From positions 6,418,001 through 6,482,000 of the forward strand of contig NZ_LT629791.1 in assembly GCF_900105925.1 (NCBI RefSeq): 64,000 nt of DNA. Reading direction: 5' to 3'. The notes beneath the pieces were generated by a model that saw only the letters and a list, made by a program, of their open reading frames with translations, made no database searches and was not told where the DNA came from. The DNA is from Jiangella alkaliphila. GTDB taxonomy: Bacteria; Actinomycetota; Actinomycetes; Jiangellales; Jiangellaceae. A program made the translations under genes and the position numbers. Shown in pieces: positions 7,885-19,400 of this stretch (position 1 is its first letter; each line of letters opens with the position of its first letter).

Positions 7885-8762
7885 CCCTTGACCGCCCCGA
7901 CGAGCCCGTTGACGAAGTACCGCTGCGCGCTGAGGAACAGCAGGACGATCGGGATGACGACGATCAGCGCGCCCGCCATCAGGACGTTGTACTGGACGAC
8001 CGTCTCCGACTGCAGCGCCTGCAGCCCGATCGGCAGCGTGTAGCGGCTTGGGTCGTTCAGCGAGACTCGGCTCAACAGGTACTCGTTCCAGGTCGGGATC
8101 GCGGTCAGCAGCGCGATCGTGATCAGCGCCGGCCGCGCGATCGGCAGATAGACGGTCCGGAAGATCCGCAGGTCGCCGGCGCCGTCCACCCGCGCGGCGT
8201 CGCGCAACTCCTGCGGGACGGTGCTGAACGCGTTCGTCAGCAGTAGCACCGCCAGCGGCGCCGTCCCGTTGACGAACGGCAGGATCAGCCCGAGGTGGGT
8301 GCCGAGGATGCCGAGGTTCCTCTCCAGCAGCACGATCGGCAGCAGCGTCACCACGCTGGGCACGAACAGCAGCGCGAGGAACAGCTTGTACAGCAGGTCG
8401 CGGCCGGGGAAGCGCAGCACAGCGAACCCGTAGGCGGCCAGCGAGTAGATGATCACCACCAGCACGGTGGTGACGGCGGTGACCCGCACGCTGTTGAGGA
8501 AGTAGTCGACGAAGTTGATCTGGCTCCACGTGTCGGCCAGCGTCGCGAACGTCGGGTTGTCCGGGATCAGGCCGGTGCCCGCGATCATCTCCTCGCGCGT
8601 CTTGAACGCGGCGGACACCATCCAGAGGAACGGGTACAGGCTGACCAACGCGTAGCCGGCGAGCAGCACGCCCATGACGACGCGCGGCACGACGACGCGC
8701 GGCCGGAACGGGCGGCGGGCACGCCGCGGACGGGTCGCGGCGACAGCCGCGACGGCGGTCAC
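7881..8762 (-). CDS. Sugar ABC transporter permease (MalG type)
   Basis: A 293-residue integral membrane protein from GTG 8762 (GTGA overlap with the preceding permease). Hydrophobic spans include VVMGVLLAGYALVSLYPFLW, VTTVLVVIIYSLAAYGFAVL and LLYKLFLALLFVPSVVTLLP. The cytoplasmic EAA loop reads ELRDAARVDGAGDLRIF and would contact an ATPase. The C-terminus YFVNGLVGAVKG is typical of MalG-type CUT1 permeases. No ATPase gene is nearby; actinomycete CUT1 importers often share one MsiK-type ATPase encoded elsewhere. Confidence 0.92.
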   Translation of the reverse strand: MTAVAAVAATRPRRARRPFRPRVVVPRVVMGVLLAGYALVSLYPFLWMVSAAFKTREEMIAGTGLIPDNPTFATLADTWSQINFVDYFLNSVRVTAVTTVLVVIIYSLAAYGFAVLRFPGRDLLYKLFLALLFVPSVVTLLPIVLLERNLGILGTHLGLILPFVNGTAPLAVLLLTNAFSTVPQELRDAARVDGAGDLRIFRTVYLPIARPALITIALLTAIPTWNEYLLSRVSLNDPSRYTLPIGLQALQSETVVQYNVLMAGALIVVIPIVLLFLSAQRYFVNGLVGAVKG

Positions 8763-9760
8763 GTCCGGCTCCGCAGCAGCCGCTGGTTGACCAGCGCGAC
8801 GATCAGCGCGACGACGAACAGCATCCAGCCCAGCGCACTGGACATGCCCAGCGTCGCGCGCATGTCGGACTGGAACGCCAGCCGGTACGTCTCCAGCCCG
8901 AGCACGTTCGTCGCCTCCCCCGGGCCGCCGTTGGTCATGATGAGGAAGACCTCGAAGCTCTGCAGCGCGTGCCGGACCTGCAGCAGCAGCACGACCAGCG
9001 TCATGCCGTTGAGCAGCGGCCAGACCACGCTGAGATTCGTCCGCCACCAGCCGGCGCCGTCGATCTGCGCCGCCTCGGTGACCGACGAGTCGATCGCCTG
9101 CAGGCCCGTCAGGTACAGCAGCATCGCCACCGGCGCCGTCGTCCACACCGTCACGATGATCAGCGTCGGCAGCGCGGTGTCGGGGTTGCCGAGGAAGCCC
9201 TGCGGCTGCTCCAGGCTGCCCAGCCCGACCGAGCCCAGGACGAGGTTGATCGCGCCGTCCGGCTCCAGGATGTACTGCCAGGCGAAGTAGATGGCGATGC
9301 CGGCCGTCACGTGCGGCAGGAAGTAGACCGAGCGCAGCACCGCCCGGAACCGGCGCACGGAGTTGAGCAGCACCGCGAGCGGGAAGCTGACCGCGATGGT
9401 GAGCAGCGGCACCGCGATCAGCACCCACAGCGTGTTCCTCGCTGCCTCCTGGACGGCCGGCGCGTAGGCCGGGTCGCGCCACAGCAGGTCGAGGTAGTTG
9501 TCGATGCCGACCCACACCCAGTTCGGGGTGAAGCCGTTCCACTCGGCGAAGCTCAGCGCGAAACCACGGGCGATCGTGTAGGCGCCCATGACCGCGAACA
9601 GCCCGAGCGCGGGCCCGATGAACGCGTAGCCGAGCAGCGACTCGCTCAGGCCGTGCCCGCGCCAGGGCGGCCAGGACCGGCGCCGGCCGCCGGCCTCGCC
9701 GCCGCCGGCCTCTCCGCGGCCGGCGGCGGCCGCGGAGAGGTCGTTGACGACGGTGGTCAT
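8759..9760 (-). CDS. Sugar ABC transporter permease (MalF type)
   Basis: A 333-residue inner-membrane protein starting at ATG 9760 in an ATGA overlap with the binding-protein gene. After a glycine-rich cytoplasmic N-terminus come spans such as LLGYAFIGPALGLFAVMGAY, TLWVLIAVPLLTIAVSFPLA and LIIVTVWTTAPVAMLLYLTG. The EAA loop is VTEAAQIDGAGWWRTNLSVV. It pairs with the MalG-type permease immediately downstream to form the channel of a CUT1-family importer. Confidence 0.92.
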   Translation of the reverse strand: MTTVVNDLSAAAAGRGEAGGGEAGGRRRSWPPWRGHGLSESLLGYAFIGPALGLFAVMGAYTIARGFALSFAEWNGFTPNWVWVGIDNYLDLLWRDPAYAPAVQEAARNTLWVLIAVPLLTIAVSFPLAVLLNSVRRFRAVLRSVYFLPHVTAGIAIYFAWQYILEPDGAINLVLGSVGLGSLEQPQGFLGNPDTALPTLIIVTVWTTAPVAMLLYLTGLQAIDSSVTEAAQIDGAGWWRTNLSVVWPLLNGMTLVVLLLQVRHALQSFEVFLIMTNGGPGEATNVLGLETYRLAFQSDMRATLGMSSALGWMLFVVALIVALVNQRLLRSRT

Positions 9761-11145
9761 GACCCGGACCAGTAGGCATCCAGGAGTGTGGCCATCTCGT
9801 CGGCCGTTGTCGGTGCGTCGGTCTCGCCCAGCGGCGAGAGGTTGACCAGGACCGCGCCGAAGTCGGAGAGCTGGAATCCGCCCGGCTGGTAGGTCGTGTC
9901 GCCCGGGTTGAACGCGTCGTCGCCGGTGCCGAACGACTCGATCATGGCGCCGAGCACCGGGCCGACCGAGCTCGACGGGTCGTCGCCCATGTCGACGGGC
10001 GGCAGGTCCAGGGCGTCCTGGGCGAACTGCGTCGCGACGTCAGGCTGGCTGAGGAACTGCACCCACTCCCGCGCGGCCTCGGGGTTCTCGCTGCTGGACG
10101 AGATCGACAGCCCGGTGAGCGTCAGCGGCGCCAGCTGCGCCTGCGGGTGCACCGAGCCCTCCGGCGGGGGCACCGGGAAGGTGATGAGGTTCTCGGTGTC
10201 GTAGCCGTTCTGCGAGAGGAAGGCCAGGGTGAACGTCCCGCCGACGAGGTAGGTCGACTCGCCGTTCGCGAAGGCGATGTCCGCCTCGTCGATGCCCAGC
10301 GTCTGGACGCCGGGCTGCCAGTACGGCGTCAGCTGGTCGTAGACCTCCAGTGCCCGCAGGCCGTTCGCCGAGGCCCAGTTGACGTTGCGGTCGTCGGAGT
10401 ACAGCGCCTCGAAGTCGTCGCGCCCGAACAGGTGGTACGCCATCGGCTGCATGATCCAGTTGAGACCGGTCGACGGCTCCTTGAAGCCCAGCCCGATCGT
10501 GCCGGACTCCGGGTCGGCCGCCTGGACGGTCTCGAGGTCGGCGATGAACTGCTCCCAGGTGGCGGGCGCCTCGGTGATGCCCGCGGCGGCCAGCCGCTCG
10601 GCGTTCGCGTAGACGATGCCGAACGTGCCGACGGTGAACGGGACGCTGAAGCGCTGCCCCTCCTCGACGCCGGCGTAGTTCGAGCCCTCCTGCTGCGACA
10701 GCTCGTAGTAGTCGGCGGTGACGGTGCCGTCCTCGCTGATCGACTCGCTGTACTGGCCGGCCCATTCGTCGGTGATGTCGTCGGTCAGGTCGTCGACGAT
10801 GCCGGCGGCGCCGAAGATGAAGTCCTCGCCCTTCGCGTGCACCTCCATGACGTCGGGGAGGTCGCCGGTCGAGGCAGAGGCCTGCACCCGCTGCTGGAAC
10901 ACGTCGTCAGGCGTGATGGCCTGGATGGAGACGGAGACGCCGGTCTCTTCCTCGAACGCCGTGGCGGCGTTCTCCAGCGCTTCGACATGGGATTGCTTGA
11001 ACGTCCACATGGTGAGGGAGTCGCCGCCCTCGGACTCGCCGCCGGTGTCGTCGGAACCACCGCAGGCGCCGAGCAGCGCGGCGACGGACAACCCGGTCGC
11101 CAGGGCAATGGACGGACGTGTCGGGCGACGTCGGTGTCGGTTCAC
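9757..11145 (-). CDS. Sugar ABC transporter substrate-binding lipoprotein
   Basis: A family-1 extracellular solute-binding protein of about 462 residues. The signal ends in a lipobox (VAALLGACGG), so it is anchored outside the membrane. Features of the family are LTMWTFKQSHVEALENAATA near the N-terminus, GDLPDVMEVHA, VNWASANGLRALEVYDQLTP and NGESTYLVGGTFTLAF. Three starts are possible (ATG 11175, ATG 11163, GTG 11145); GTG 11145 is preferred because AAAGG lies seven bases upstream. It heads the operon binding protein, MalF, MalG, SDR, ROK, all joined by 4-bp overlaps. The sugar is unknown; context suggests a mannose-containing or uronic-acid oligosaccharide. Confidence 0.9.
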   Translation of the reverse strand: MNRHRRRPTRPSIALATGLSVAALLGACGGSDDTGGESEGGDSLTMWTFKQSHVEALENAATAFEEETGVSVSIQAITPDDVFQQRVQASASTGDLPDVMEVHAKGEDFIFGAAGIVDDLTDDITDEWAGQYSESISEDGTVTADYYELSQQEGSNYAGVEEGQRFSVPFTVGTFGIVYANAERLAAAGITEAPATWEQFIADLETVQAADPESGTIGLGFKEPSTGLNWIMQPMAYHLFGRDDFEALYSDDRNVNWASANGLRALEVYDQLTPYWQPGVQTLGIDEADIAFANGESTYLVGGTFTLAFLSQNGYDTENLITFPVPPPEGSVHPQAQLAPLTLTGLSISSSSENPEAAREWVQFLSQPDVATQFAQDALDLPPVDMGDDPSSSVGPVLGAMIESFGTGDDAFNPGDTTYQPGGFQLSDFGAVLVNLSPLGETDAPTTADEMATLLDAYWSGS

Positions 11146-11197
11146 GCTCACGCCTTTCGTCATGGCCCGCCACATTGCGTGCCGATGACGGTTGAAT

Positions 11198-11216
11198 GTA
11201 AATCAAATTGATGTAC
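11198..11216. promoter_or_regulatory. Near-palindromic operator in the divergent promoter
   Basis: GTAAATCAA-A-TTGATGTAC is a 19-bp inverted repeat with one mismatch, located between the divergently read binding-protein and DUF2264 genes in an AT-rich patch that stands out from its GC-rich surroundings. ROK repressors bind such AT-rich palindromes, so the co-operonic ROK protein is the leading candidate. This is inference from position and symmetry. Confidence 0.6.
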
Positions 11217-11268
11217 GGTGTCAATCACACATTTCGGGCAGGACTCACCCGGCACGAGGAGGTACCGG

Positions 11269-13359
11269 ATGACTGCTCCAGCCGCGCCGCCCTCGCCCCG
11301 TCCGCCCACCTCCGGACCGCCTCTGACCCGCGCCGACTGGGAGCGGACGGCGGACCAGCTGCTGCTAGCCGTCCGCCCGTTCGCCAGCGCCCGGCACGGC
11401 CTGGTGCACCTCCCCGGCTCCCCCAGCATCAGCGGGCGATGGAGCGACGGCCTGGAGGGGTTCGCCCGCACGTTCCTGCTGGCCGCGTTCCGGCTGCGCG
11501 GCGCCGGCGGCAACGATCCGCACGACCTCGCCGCCTGGTACGCCGAGGGGCTGACCGCCGGGCTCGACCCGTCCGGCCCGGAGCGCTGGCCGGAGTTCGC
11601 TGAGTGCAACCAGGCCAAGGTCGAGGCCGCGTCCGTCGCGATCGCGCTGCACGAGACCCGGCCGTGGCTCTGGGACCGGCTGGCGCCCAGCGTCCAGCAC
11701 CGGCTGTCCGGGTGGCTGGCGGGCATGGTCGGGCAGCCCATGCCGGGCAACAACTGGGTCTGGTTCCAGGCCGTCACCGAGGCGTTCAACCGCACCGTGG
11801 GCGGGCCGTGGCAGCAGGCCGACCTGGACCGGACGGTCGAGCAGACCGAGCAGTGGTACGCCGGCGACGGCTGGTACTCCGACGGGCTCAGCGGCGGGGC
11901 GCACCGCAACTTCGACCACTACAACGCCTGGGCGATGCACCTCTACCCGCTGTGGTTCTGCCGCGTGCTCGGCGCCGCCGCACCGGACGGGCTGCTGGAT
12001 CGCTACCGGACCCGCCTGACCCGGTTCCTGGACGACGCCAGGCACCTGGTCGGCGCGAACGGCTCGCCGCTGGTGCAGGGCCGCTCGCTGACCTACCGGA
12101 TCGCGGCGCTGGCGCCGTTCTGGACCGGCGCGCTGTTCGCCGCCACGCCGCTGCCGCCGGGTCAGACCCGCCGGGTCGCGAATGCGATGCTGCGGCACTT
12201 CCTCGACCACGGAGCCGTCGACGAGCACGGCCTGCTGACCCCCGGCTGGCACCACCGCTTTCCCAACCTCCTGCAGGTCTACTCCGGGCCGGCGTCGCCG
12301 TACTGGGCGAGCAAGGGCTTCGCCGGTCTGCTGCTGGACCCGTCGGACCTGGTCTGGACCGCGCCGGAGCAGCCGCTCCCGGTCGAGACCGCCGACTTCG
12401 GCCGCACCCTGGCCGGACCCGGCTGGCTGGTCGCCGGCACGCGGTCCGACGGCGTGGTGCGCGTGGTCAACCACGGCAGCGACCACGTCGACCCGGCCCG
12501 GTGTGCGACCGACGACCCGGCCTACGCGCGCGTCGCGTACTCGACGCACGTAGCACCGGAGATGCCGGACGACCCGAGCGGCGGCCCCGCCGACTCGTGC
12601 GTGACGCTGCTCGACGCCGCCGGTCGCGCCGCGCACCGGCGCCCGCTCACCCGGCTGCTGGTCGCCGGACACGTGGCCGTGTCGCGGCACCGGGCGCACT
12701 GGCCCGAGGACGAGTCGCCCGACCCGTTCCGCGGTCCCGACACCACCTACCGGCTCGGCCCGGTGCTGACGACCGCGTCGGTGCTGCGCGGCGACGTCGA
12801 GGTCCGGCTGGTGCGGGTCGACCCGGCGCCGACTCCGCCGGACGTCGCGGCGGCGGGCCCGTGGCGGGTGCGGATCGGCGGCTGGGCGCTGCCCGACCCG
12901 GCGACGGTGTACACGGTCCCAGGCCGGCTGCCCCGGGCCGAGGCGCGCGGCGCCGGCGGCCTGTGGTCGTCCATCGGTGAGCTCGGCGGCCTGCCGGTCG
13001 CCGAGGTGCTCCGCCGCACCGGCAGCAACCCCATCGGCACATCGTCAGCGGTGCCGATTCTGACGAGCCTGCCGCTGCGGTCGCTCCCGGCCTTCTGCGC
13101 GGCGGTCGTCCGGCTCGCGAGCACCGGGCTGACCGCGGACATCGTCCCCGGGGCCGCCATCGCGTGGCCGGCGCCCGCCGGGCCGGCCACCGTCACCGTC
13201 CGATGGCCCGGCGGGGCGACGGACACCGTCCAGCTCGACCCACCGAGTCCCGGGGAGGACCCAGCGTGCACGACGACCGCCGCCACACCGAACGCCGGAT
13301 CGCGCACGTCCTCGACCGGTATCTCCGGCCCGCCGTCTACGGCGACTCCGTCGCGCTGA
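11269..13359 (+). CDS. DUF2264-domain protein (probable carbohydrate-active enzyme)
   Basis: A 696-residue cytoplasmic protein without signal peptide, from ATG 11269 behind GAGGAGG. It has the DUF2264 layout: GFARTFLLAAFRLRG, the conserved GNNWVWFQAVTEAFNRTVGG, WYSDGLSGGAHRNFDHYNAW and SLTYRIAALAPFW, an (alpha/alpha)-type helical core followed by a beta-rich C-terminal part. I recall DUF2264 being linked to CAZy family GH154, which would fit, but that should be checked. The last 94 bases overlap the start of the GH38 gene in another frame and encode a low-complexity tail, so the original stop may have been lost. A paralogue is at 54951-56777. Confidence 0.82.
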   Translation: MTAPAAPPSPRPPTSGPPLTRADWERTADQLLLAVRPFASARHGLVHLPGSPSISGRWSDGLEGFARTFLLAAFRLRGAGGNDPHDLAAWYAEGLTAGLDPSGPERWPEFAECNQAKVEAASVAIALHETRPWLWDRLAPSVQHRLSGWLAGMVGQPMPGNNWVWFQAVTEAFNRTVGGPWQQADLDRTVEQTEQWYAGDGWYSDGLSGGAHRNFDHYNAWAMHLYPLWFCRVLGAAAPDGLLDRYRTRLTRFLDDARHLVGANGSPLVQGRSLTYRIAALAPFWTGALFAATPLPPGQTRRVANAMLRHFLDHGAVDEHGLLTPGWHHRFPNLLQVYSGPASPYWASKGFAGLLLDPSDLVWTAPEQPLPVETADFGRTLAGPGWLVAGTRSDGVVRVVNHGSDHVDPARCATDDPAYARVAYSTHVAPEMPDDPSGGPADSCVTLLDAAGRAAHRRPLTRLLVAGHVAVSRHRAHWPEDESPDPFRGPDTTYRLGPVLTTASVLRGDVEVRLVRVDPAPTPPDVAAAGPWRVRIGGWALPDPATVYTVPGRLPRAEARGAGGLWSSIGELGGLPVAEVLRRTGSNPIGTSSAVPILTSLPLRSLPAFCAAVVRLASTGLTADIVPGAAIAWPAPAGPATVTVRWPGGATDTVQLDPPSPGEDPACTTTAATPNAGSRTSSTGISGPPSTATPSR

Positions 13360-16300
13360 CGCTGGCGATCTGGCCGGTGCCGGGCGAGCCGGTCCCGGTG
13401 CAGGACGCGCTGCGGGCCGAGTACCTGCCGTTCGCGGCCGGTCAGGTGTGGGGCACGCCGTGGTTGACGTCCTGGCTGCACGTCACCGAGCGGATCCCGC
13501 CGGACTGGGCCGGCCGGCGGGTGGAAGCGGTGTTCGACCTCGGCTTCGACCTCACCCGCGGCCCCGGCGGGCAGGCCGAGGGACTGGTGCACGACCGCAC
13601 GGGCCGGGCGGTCCAGGGCCTGCACCCGTACCATCGCGCCGTGCTGCTGGCCGCCGCCACGGCCGGCGGCGAGGACGTCGACCTGTACGTCGAGCTGGCG
13701 GCGAACCCGCCGATCGTGGCCAGCGCCGGGATCGGCGTCCACTACGGCGACCCGGCGACCGCCGGCGACGAGCCGCTCTACCGCCTCGCCGAGGCGCGGC
13801 TAGCCGTGCGCGAGGACGACGTCTGGCAGCTGCTGCACGACGCCGAGACGCTCGACCAGCTGATGCGCGAGCTGCCGGAGAGCTCGTCGCGCCGGCACGA
13901 GATCCTGCACGCGCTCGGCCGCGCCGTGGACGCCGTCGACCCGCGCGACGTGGCGGGCAGCGCGAAGACCGCCCGCGCCGAGCTGGCCGACGTCCTGTCC
14001 CGCCCGGCGCACGCCTCGGCGCACCGCGTCAGCGCGGTCGGGCACGCCCACATCGACTCCGCCTGGCTGTGGCCGGTCCGCGAGACGGTGCGCAAGTGCG
14101 TGCGGACGTTCACGAACCAGCTGGCGCTGGCCGAGGAGTACCCCGAGCTGGTGTTCGCCTGCTCGTCGGCCCAGCAGTACGCCTGGGTGGAGCGGGACCG
14201 GCCGGAGGTGTTCGAGCGGATTCGGGCGGCGGTGGACCGCGGCACCTGGGCGCCGGTCGGCGGCATGTGGGTGGAGTCGGACGCCAACCTGCCCGGCGGC
14301 GAGGCGCTGGCTCGCCAGCTGGTGCACGGGCGCCGGTACTTCGCGGACCGGCTGGGTGTGGAGGCCGACGGCGTCTGGCTGCCGGACTCCTTCGGCTACA
14401 CCGCCGCCTTCCCCCAGCTGGCCCGGCTGGCCGGCGCGCGCTGGTTCCTCACCCAGAAGCTGTCCTGGAACGAGACGAACCGGCTGCCGCACCACACGTT
14501 CTCGTGGGAGGGCATCGACGGCACGACGATCCTGACCCACTTCCCGCCGGTCGACACCTACACGGGCATGATGACCGCCGCCGAACTGGCGCACGCCGCC
14601 GAGAACTTCGCCGAGAAGGGCGTCGCCACCCGCTCGCTGGTCCCGTTCGGCTACGGCGACGGCGGCGGCGGGCCCACCCGGGACATGCTGGAGCGGGCCC
14701 GCCGGCTGGCCGACCTCGAGGGGTCGCCGCGGGTGACTGTGGAGAGCCCGGCGGCGTTCTTCCAGGCCGCCGCCGAGGAGTACCCCGACCCGCCGGTGTG
14801 GCGCGGCGAGCTGTACCTGGAGACCCACCGCGGCACCTACACCAGCCAGGCCCGGACGAAGCGCGGCAACCGCCGGGCCGAGTCGCTGCTGCGTGAGGCC
14901 GAGCTGTGGGCGGCGACGGCGGCGGTGCGCGGCGACGCGCCCTACCCGTACGATGCGCTGGACCGGATCTGGAAGACCGTCCTGCTGCTCCAGTTCCACG
15001 ACATCCTGCCCGGCTCGGCCATCGCGTGGGTCCACCGCGAGGCCGAGCGCGACCACCGCGCTGTCCTCGCCGAGCTCGACGACATCGTCGCGACGGCGGC
15101 CGCGGCCCTCCCCGTCGTCCCGGACGCCCGGCGCACGGCGGGTCCCGGCGTGCTGAACGCCGCGCCGTTCCCGCGCACCGAGGTGGTGCGGCTGCCGGCG
15201 GACGTCCCCTCCACCGGCCGCGGCGTGCAGCGGCTGTCGACCGGCGAGGTGGCCTGCGTCGTGGTGGCGCCCGCGCTGGGCGCCGGCGGGCCGGCCGAAC
15301 GGATCCCGGCGCCGGTGCGGGCATGGCGCGACGGTGACACCGTCGTGGTGGACAACCGGCTGGTGCAGGTGCGGATCGACGGCGACGGGCTGGTCCGTTC
15401 GGTCTACGACCACGCCGCCCATCGCGAGGCGATCGCGGCGGGCGAGGCCGGCAACCTGCTCCAGCTGCATCCCGATGACCCCACCCTCTGGAGCGCGTGG
15501 AACCTCGACCGGCACTACCGCGCCACCGTCACCGACCTCACCGCTGCCGGCCGTGTCGAGCTGCTCGAGGACGGGCCGCTGCTGGCGGTCGTCAGGGTCG
15601 AGCGCGCCTTCGGCGAGTCGCGGTTCGTCCAGGATCTCGAGGTCGCGGCCGGCTCGCGGCGGCTGACCGTCCGCACGGCCGTCGACTGGCAGGAGCGCGA
15701 CGCCGTGCTCAAGGCGGCCTGGCCGCTGGACGTGCACGCCGACGACGAGGCCGCGGAGATCCAGTTCGGTCACGTGCGCCGGCCCACGCACGTCAACACC
15801 AGCTGGGACGCGGCCCGCTACGAGAAGTGGATGCACCGGTGGGTGCACGTGGGCGAGCACGGGTGGGGCGTGGCGCTGCTCAACGACTCGACCTACGGCT
15901 ACGACACCAGTCGCCGGACCCGGCCCGGCGGCGGGACCACCACCACGGTCCGGCTCACGTTGCTGCGCGCACCGCACAGTCCGGACGCCGGCGCCGACCG
16001 CGGCCGCCAGGAGTTCACCTACGCGCTCGAGGCCGGCGCCGGCCTGGAGCGGGCCGTCGCCGGCGGCTACGCGCTGAACCTGCCGTTGCGCACGACGACG
16101 GCCCGGCCCGCGGGCGAGCCGCTGGTCGCCGTCACGTCGCCGGCGCTGATCGAGGCGGTGAAGCTGGCCGACGACCGCAGCGGCGACGTCGTCGTGCGCC
16201 TGTACGAGCCGCTGGGCGGCGCCGCCACGGCGACGCTCACGACCACCTTCCCTCTGCCGCCGCCGACGACTGCGACCTGCTCGAGCGCCCGTCGGCCGGC

Positions 16301-16405
16301 CTCGAGCACACCGGCGGCGCGGTCGAGCTGCGGCTGCGCCCGTTCCAGATCCGCACCATCCGACTGCGGCCCGCGCCTGGACCGCACCACCCCGCCGGCT
16401 CCTGA
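13266..16405 (+). pseudogene. GH38 alpha-mannosidase, C-terminal frameshift
   Basis: It starts at GTG 13266 behind GGGGAGG, within the end of the DUF2264 gene. Family GH38 marks are the zinc site GHAHIDSAWLWPVRETVRKC near residue 258, GMWVESDANLPGGEALARQL, the nucleophile region GVWLPDSFGYTAAFPQL and FHDILPGSAI with a zinc histidine. The C-terminal beta domain runs to about 16255, where a one-base shift in a CCGCCGCCG run moves the true end (DCDLLERPSAGLEHTG, then LRPFQIRTIRL) into another frame, stopping at 16405. As written, translation instead reads through into the next gene. With all catalytic residues present this may be a sequencing error; about 1046 residues if corrected. Confidence 0.85.
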
Positions 16406-16433
16406 GGAGCCGGCCGACCAACGGAGGTCGACC

Positions 16434-19400
16434 TTGCCCGCACCCGCTCACTTACGCAGACGGCTGCTCACCGCCGCCGCCGCGCTGGCCGTCACGGCCG
16501 CCGCCCTGCCCGCCCCGTTAGCGTCCATCGTGGCATCCGCCGCGCCCGGCGACGGGATCGGCGACCTCATGTACCCGCTCGGCGTCGGCGCCGACCTGGG
16601 CCCGGAGCCGGCGACACTCGGCCTGGCGCCGCGGGCCGGCGACGACCCGGCCGGCCTTCGGACCGGTGAGCTGGACGGCCGTGGCTTCTGGGGCACCGAC
16701 GTCGCCGCGGGCACCGGCTACCTGGCCTTCGACCTGGACGACGACTACGTCGCCTCGCTCGGCGACAGCATCGCCACGGTCTCGGTCGCCTACCACGACA
16801 CGGGGTCCGGCGACCTGGTCCTGACGCCGGACGGCGGCGAGGCGGTCCGGCGCCCGTACTCCGGCGCGGGCGGCTGGGCACAGGCCGCGTTCGACGTCAG
16901 CACCGCGGACCTGGCCGGCGAGCTTCGGCTCACTGCCGAGACCGGCGGCGCCGCCCGCGATGTCACCGTCGCGTCGGTCCGGATCGCCACGCCGCTGGCC
17001 TCGGTCGGCCTCGGCGACGTCCCGGCCACGGCAGGCATCGCCCCGCGGGCCGGCGACGCCGGTACCGGCCTGCTGACCGGCACCGTGGCCGGCCGGTCGT
17101 ACTGGTCGACGAACCGGGCGGCGCCCGCGCCGGGGATCCTGTACTTCTACATGAACGTCGACGACAGCCTCGTCCACGACACGACGGACACCGTCCTCGT
17201 CGGCATCGACTACTTCGACCAGGGCAACGGCGCGCTCGGGCTGCACTACGACTCGCCCGGCCCAGACATCCCGCACCGGTTCAAGTCGGCCGCGAACGTG
17301 CAGTACGGCGACACCGGCACCTGGCGCACGCACACCTACGCGCTCACCGACGCGATCCTCACCAACCGGTCCAACGGCTCGGACTTCCGCGTCCACGACG
17401 GCGGGTCGCCCGTGCCGCTGCGGGTCGCCGAGGTCCGCGTCACCGTCGTGCCGGACGTCCTGGACGCCGCCTCCGGGCTGCTTGCATTCATCGACGACGT
17501 CGAGTTGGCGCTGGGCGCCGCGCGCGAGGGCGACCGCGACGGCGAGTACCCGCCGGGCTCGAAGGCCGAGCTGTCCGCCGCGGTGGCCGCCGCGCGAGCC
17601 GTCGCCGACCGGCCGGACGTCACCGAGGCCGAGGTCAAGCCGGCGCTGATCGACCTGCACTCCGCACACCAGGCGTTCCTCGCCGCGGCCGTCGACACGA
17701 ACGTCGCCGTCGGCGCGACCGCCACCGCCAGCGGCACGTCCGCCGGCTCCCCCGCCGAAGTCGTCGACGACGACACCGGCACGGTCTGGACCAGCGCGGC
17801 CGCCGGCCCGGACGAGTGGCTGCGGGTGGATCTGCGCCGGCCGCGGCACCTGGACGAGATCGGGCTGCGGTTCGGCGCGCTGCGAGCCGCCGCGTACACC
17901 GTCGAGGGCTCGGTGAACGGCCGCGACTTCCATGAGCTGGGCCGCGGCGGCGCCGGTCTGAGCGGCCGCGAGACCGTCACCTGGACGCGGTTCGAGGAGC
18001 AGCTGCTGCGGTCCGTCCGGGTCCGCTTCGACACGCCGCTGCCGGGTGCGACGACCGTGGCGGTGCGCGAGCTGGAGCTGCGGGACGTGCCGGAGATCCG
18101 CACCGACCCGCACCTCGTCGAGACGGTGTACCCGACCGACGACGTCGTGGTCGCCGACCTCGACGCCGCGGCCTACGGCGCCGACCCGTCCGGCGCGGCC
18201 GACTCGACGGCGGCGATCCAGGAGGCGCTCTGGGACTGCTACGACGCCGGCGGTGGCACCGTCTGGCTGGGCGCCGGGACGTACCGCGTCACCGGCACCG
18301 TCGAGGTGCCCGCGTTCTGCACGCTGCGCGGCGACCGCCGCGACCCCGACACGGCGGGCGCGGACTACGGCACCGTGATCAGCGCCGAGCTGCCGCCGGG
18401 CGACGACGGCCCGGTGCTGTTCCGCGTCGGTGGCAGCGCCGGCGTGCGCGGGCTGACCACGTACTACCCGGCCCAGGACGCGGCCGACCCGGTGCCGTAC
18501 AACTACACGTTCGAGCTCCCCGGCCGGGCCTGGCGCGGCGAGGAGAACTACATGATGAGCACGATCGCCGAGGTGACGATGCTCAACTCCTACCGTGGCA
18601 TCGGCGTCTCGACGATGCCCAGTGACCGCGGCGAGGCGCCCGCGAACGGGCAGGTGCACGAGTCGTCGACGGTGCGCGACGTACGCGGCACCGTCCTGTT
18701 CGAGGGCGTGCGCGCCTACAACGGCGCCGACGTCGGCACGTGGGAGGACATCCGGTTCGACAACGGCTACTGGGCGTCGGCGCCGGCGCAGTACCAGCCG
18801 CCGGAGCGGACGGTTCTCGACGCGTGGACCCGGGCCAACGGCACCGGGCTGATCCTCGGCGACCTGGAGTGGGACGAGTTCACCGGCATCGAGCTGGCCG
18901 ACTACGCCACCGGCATCCACGTCGTCCCCGGCCAGCGGGTGTCCTTCGCGGGCAGCTTCCTCGACGTGCAGATCCGCCGGACCGACGTGGCGCTGCAGGT
19001 CGAGGAGTTCGACTCGCGCTGGGGGCTGGTGCTGGCCGGCAGCACGCTGGAGGGCTCCGAGGCCGCCGTCGTCAATCGGTCGCAGGGCTTCGTCAAGGTC
19101 ACCGACACCGAGCTGTCCGGACCGGCCGAAGGGATCGTCCACCGGCTCTCCGGCGACACCCCGGAGTACGAGCCGGCGACGCCGCCCAAGCCGCAGCGCG
19201 CGGTGCTGTACGACGTCACCGCCGGGCCGTTCGGAGCGCGCGGCGGCAACGGCTACCAGCCGGCCGAGGACGCCACCGTCGCCATCCAGCGGGCCCTCGA
19301 CCAGGCCGGCGCCGACGGCGGCGGCGTCGTCTACGTGCCGGCCGGGTGGTACCGGGTCGACGGGCGGCTGCGGGTGCCCGCCGGGGTGGAGCTGCGCGGC

